From the NCBI GenBank assembly GCA_002684935.1, contig NYWC01000099.1, forward strand, positions 1 to 6,797: a DNA stretch of 6,797 nucleotides. The letters run 5' to 3'. The stretch comes from Gammaproteobacteria bacterium. GTDB lineage: Bacteria > Pseudomonadota > Gammaproteobacteria > Pseudomonadales > Pseudohongiellaceae. The notes under the pieces are model-generated. The model saw only the letters and a list, made by a program, of their open reading frames with translations, made no database searches and had not been told where the DNA came from. Positions within the stretch are counted from its first letter, which is position 1. Each line of letters begins with the position of its first letter. Positions 6,197 through 6,797 of this stretch are shown here, piece by piece. Both the position numbers and the translations under genes were made by a program.

Positions 6197-6457
6197 ATGA
6201 AGTGAATTGCCTCGCCGTCAGCAGCAGTCAATCTATAAAAAAACAATGAGTGACCCTCGCAGCTGGCCTGATATCCGGTGTCGACACCGAGATTCTGGAC
6301 ATCAATGATTACGAGATGCCTTTATTCAGCGTGGACCATGAAGCCTAGATTGACTATCCCCAGATTTAACGACAATTTTTTCACCGCGCCAGGGCGATTG
6401 ACTAATGCCGAATTAAAGGCAAAGCTTGAGGCATCTGTAGCAAACCTGTTGGATTAG
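6197..6457 (+). pseudogene. Relic of an NADPH-dependent FMN reductase gene, internally deleted
   Basis: A GAGG site at 6187-6190 precedes ATG-AAG at 6197, followed by a TGA at 6203 and a frame change. The frame starting at 6202 then reads SSSQSI-KK near 6220-6243, a TGA at 6247, and VTLAAGLISGVDTEI then LDINDYEMPLFSVDHEA up to a TAG at 6346. This is the typical N-terminal flavodoxin-like part of NADPH-dependent FMN reductases: a Ser-rich phosphate loop, strand 2, then NDYEMPLFS. After another stop (TAA, 6367) a second frame gives RFNDNFF, TAPGRLTNAEL and KAKLEASVANLLD, ending at TAG 6455-6457, which matches the C-terminal tail of the same family. The family is usually about 180 residues; only about 85 codons remain, so roughly 95 codons of the centre, including most of the flavin site, are gone. 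At least two frameshifts and four stops make function impossible. Family assignment is from motif recognition. Confidence 0.72.
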
Positions 6458-6507
6458 TTGCTGTCTAAACAACAAGAAAAAAGGACCGACCAAGGGGGAA
6501 AGTCAGC

Positions 6508-6797
6508 ATGGTAGTACTCAAGCGCCGTAGCTTCAGCAAGGCACTGGTGGGAGCTGCCGCAGTTTCCTCATTTCCCTCTGTGGTATTAGGGCAATCGACC
6601 GTGGTCTCGACCGTCGCGGGTATCGGTGAGGCCGGCTATGAAGTCGAGGGACGCGGCGGGGCACTGGCGCTCGAGTCCCCAATCAATAATCCCTATGGCG
6701 TAGTGCCTGGACCGGATGGTGCCTTGTATTTTTGTGAGGTAGATACCGGCCGGATTCGCAGACTCGATCTCAGCAACCTGAGACTATCTACTATTGC
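6508..6797 (+). CDS. NHL-repeat protein with twin-arginine-like signal, partial
   Basis: These are the first 96 codons of a gene cut off by the right edge. The ATG at 6508 has AGGGGG nine bases upstream. The N-terminus, KRRSFSKALVGAAAV, matches RR-x-F-x-K of Tat signals, although Lys replaces the usual Ser/Thr before the arginines; cleavage is likely near VLGQS (about residue 28). The mature part begins VVSTVAGIGEAGYE, then ALESPINNPYGVVPGPDGAL, then YFCEVDTGRIRRLDL. This is the standard NHL pattern: T-V-AG-x-G, a P-x-G-V element, a DG-L-Y strand, then GRIRRLD. NHL repeats form beta-propellers, usually binding or scaffold modules and sometimes lyase-like enzymes. The number of repeats and any further domain lie outside the window. 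The gene starts 50 bases after the reductase relic, and its promoter may lie upstream of that relic. Confidence 0.82.
   Translation, partial: MVVLKRRSFSKALVGAAAVSSFPSVVLGQSTVVSTVAGIGEAGYEVEGRGGALALESPINNPYGVVPGPDGALYFCEVDTGRIRRLDLSNLRLSTI

Noticed and set aside
6250..6348. A short real gene starting at GTG 6250
   Set aside because: Its 32 codons match the interior of an FMN reductase N-terminus and lack a start-proximal ribosome binding site. It is better explained as part of the relic.

Overview
The window reads as ordinary chromosomal DNA of a Gram-negative, probably free-living or marine gammaproteobacterium. The support is an outer-membrane-type lipoprotein, Sec and twin-arginine signal peptides, PD40/NHL/MBL periplasmic proteins and moderate GC with AT-rich intergenic gaps. 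The lineage is an inference from protein style, not a database result. I see no tRNA, rRNA, CRISPR array, insertion sequence, phage gene or recognisable defence system.

Layout. Positions 1-1207 hold two minus-strand genes: a signal-peptide MBL-fold hydrolase (335-1207) and, 52 bases downstream of it, the start of an unidentified exported protein that runs off the left edge and lacks an ATG/GTG start at its signal peptide. A gap of about 200 bases separates these from a plus-strand pair (1414-3335): an uncharacterised exported protein with four cysteines, followed two bases later by an uncharacterised lipoprotein. Then come two probably independent plus-strand genes: a membrane-anchored, cysteine-rich protein that resembles flavin-binding split barrels (3478-4023), and a periplasmic PD40 beta-propeller with its own candidate promoter (4115-5062). 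A strong 11-bp hairpin at 5121-5145 separates this from the convergent minus-strand gene for a Tat-exported dienelactone-hydrolase-family protein (5206-6084).

The stretch 6085-6507 looks empty in an ORF scan, but it holds the wreck of an NADPH-dependent FMN reductase gene (6197-6457). Its ribosome binding site, N-terminal fragment and C-terminal fragment are recognisable, but there are stops and frame changes, and about half the gene is missing from the middle. The right edge carries the start of an NHL-repeat protein with a twin-arginine-like signal (6508 onwards).

How the genes relate: every intact or partial gene codes for a protein with an export or membrane signal, so this is an envelope/periplasm neighbourhood. 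The only gene of cytoplasmic type is the dead reductase. No shared pathway can be shown from the sequence. The 1414-3335 pair is the most convincing functional unit.
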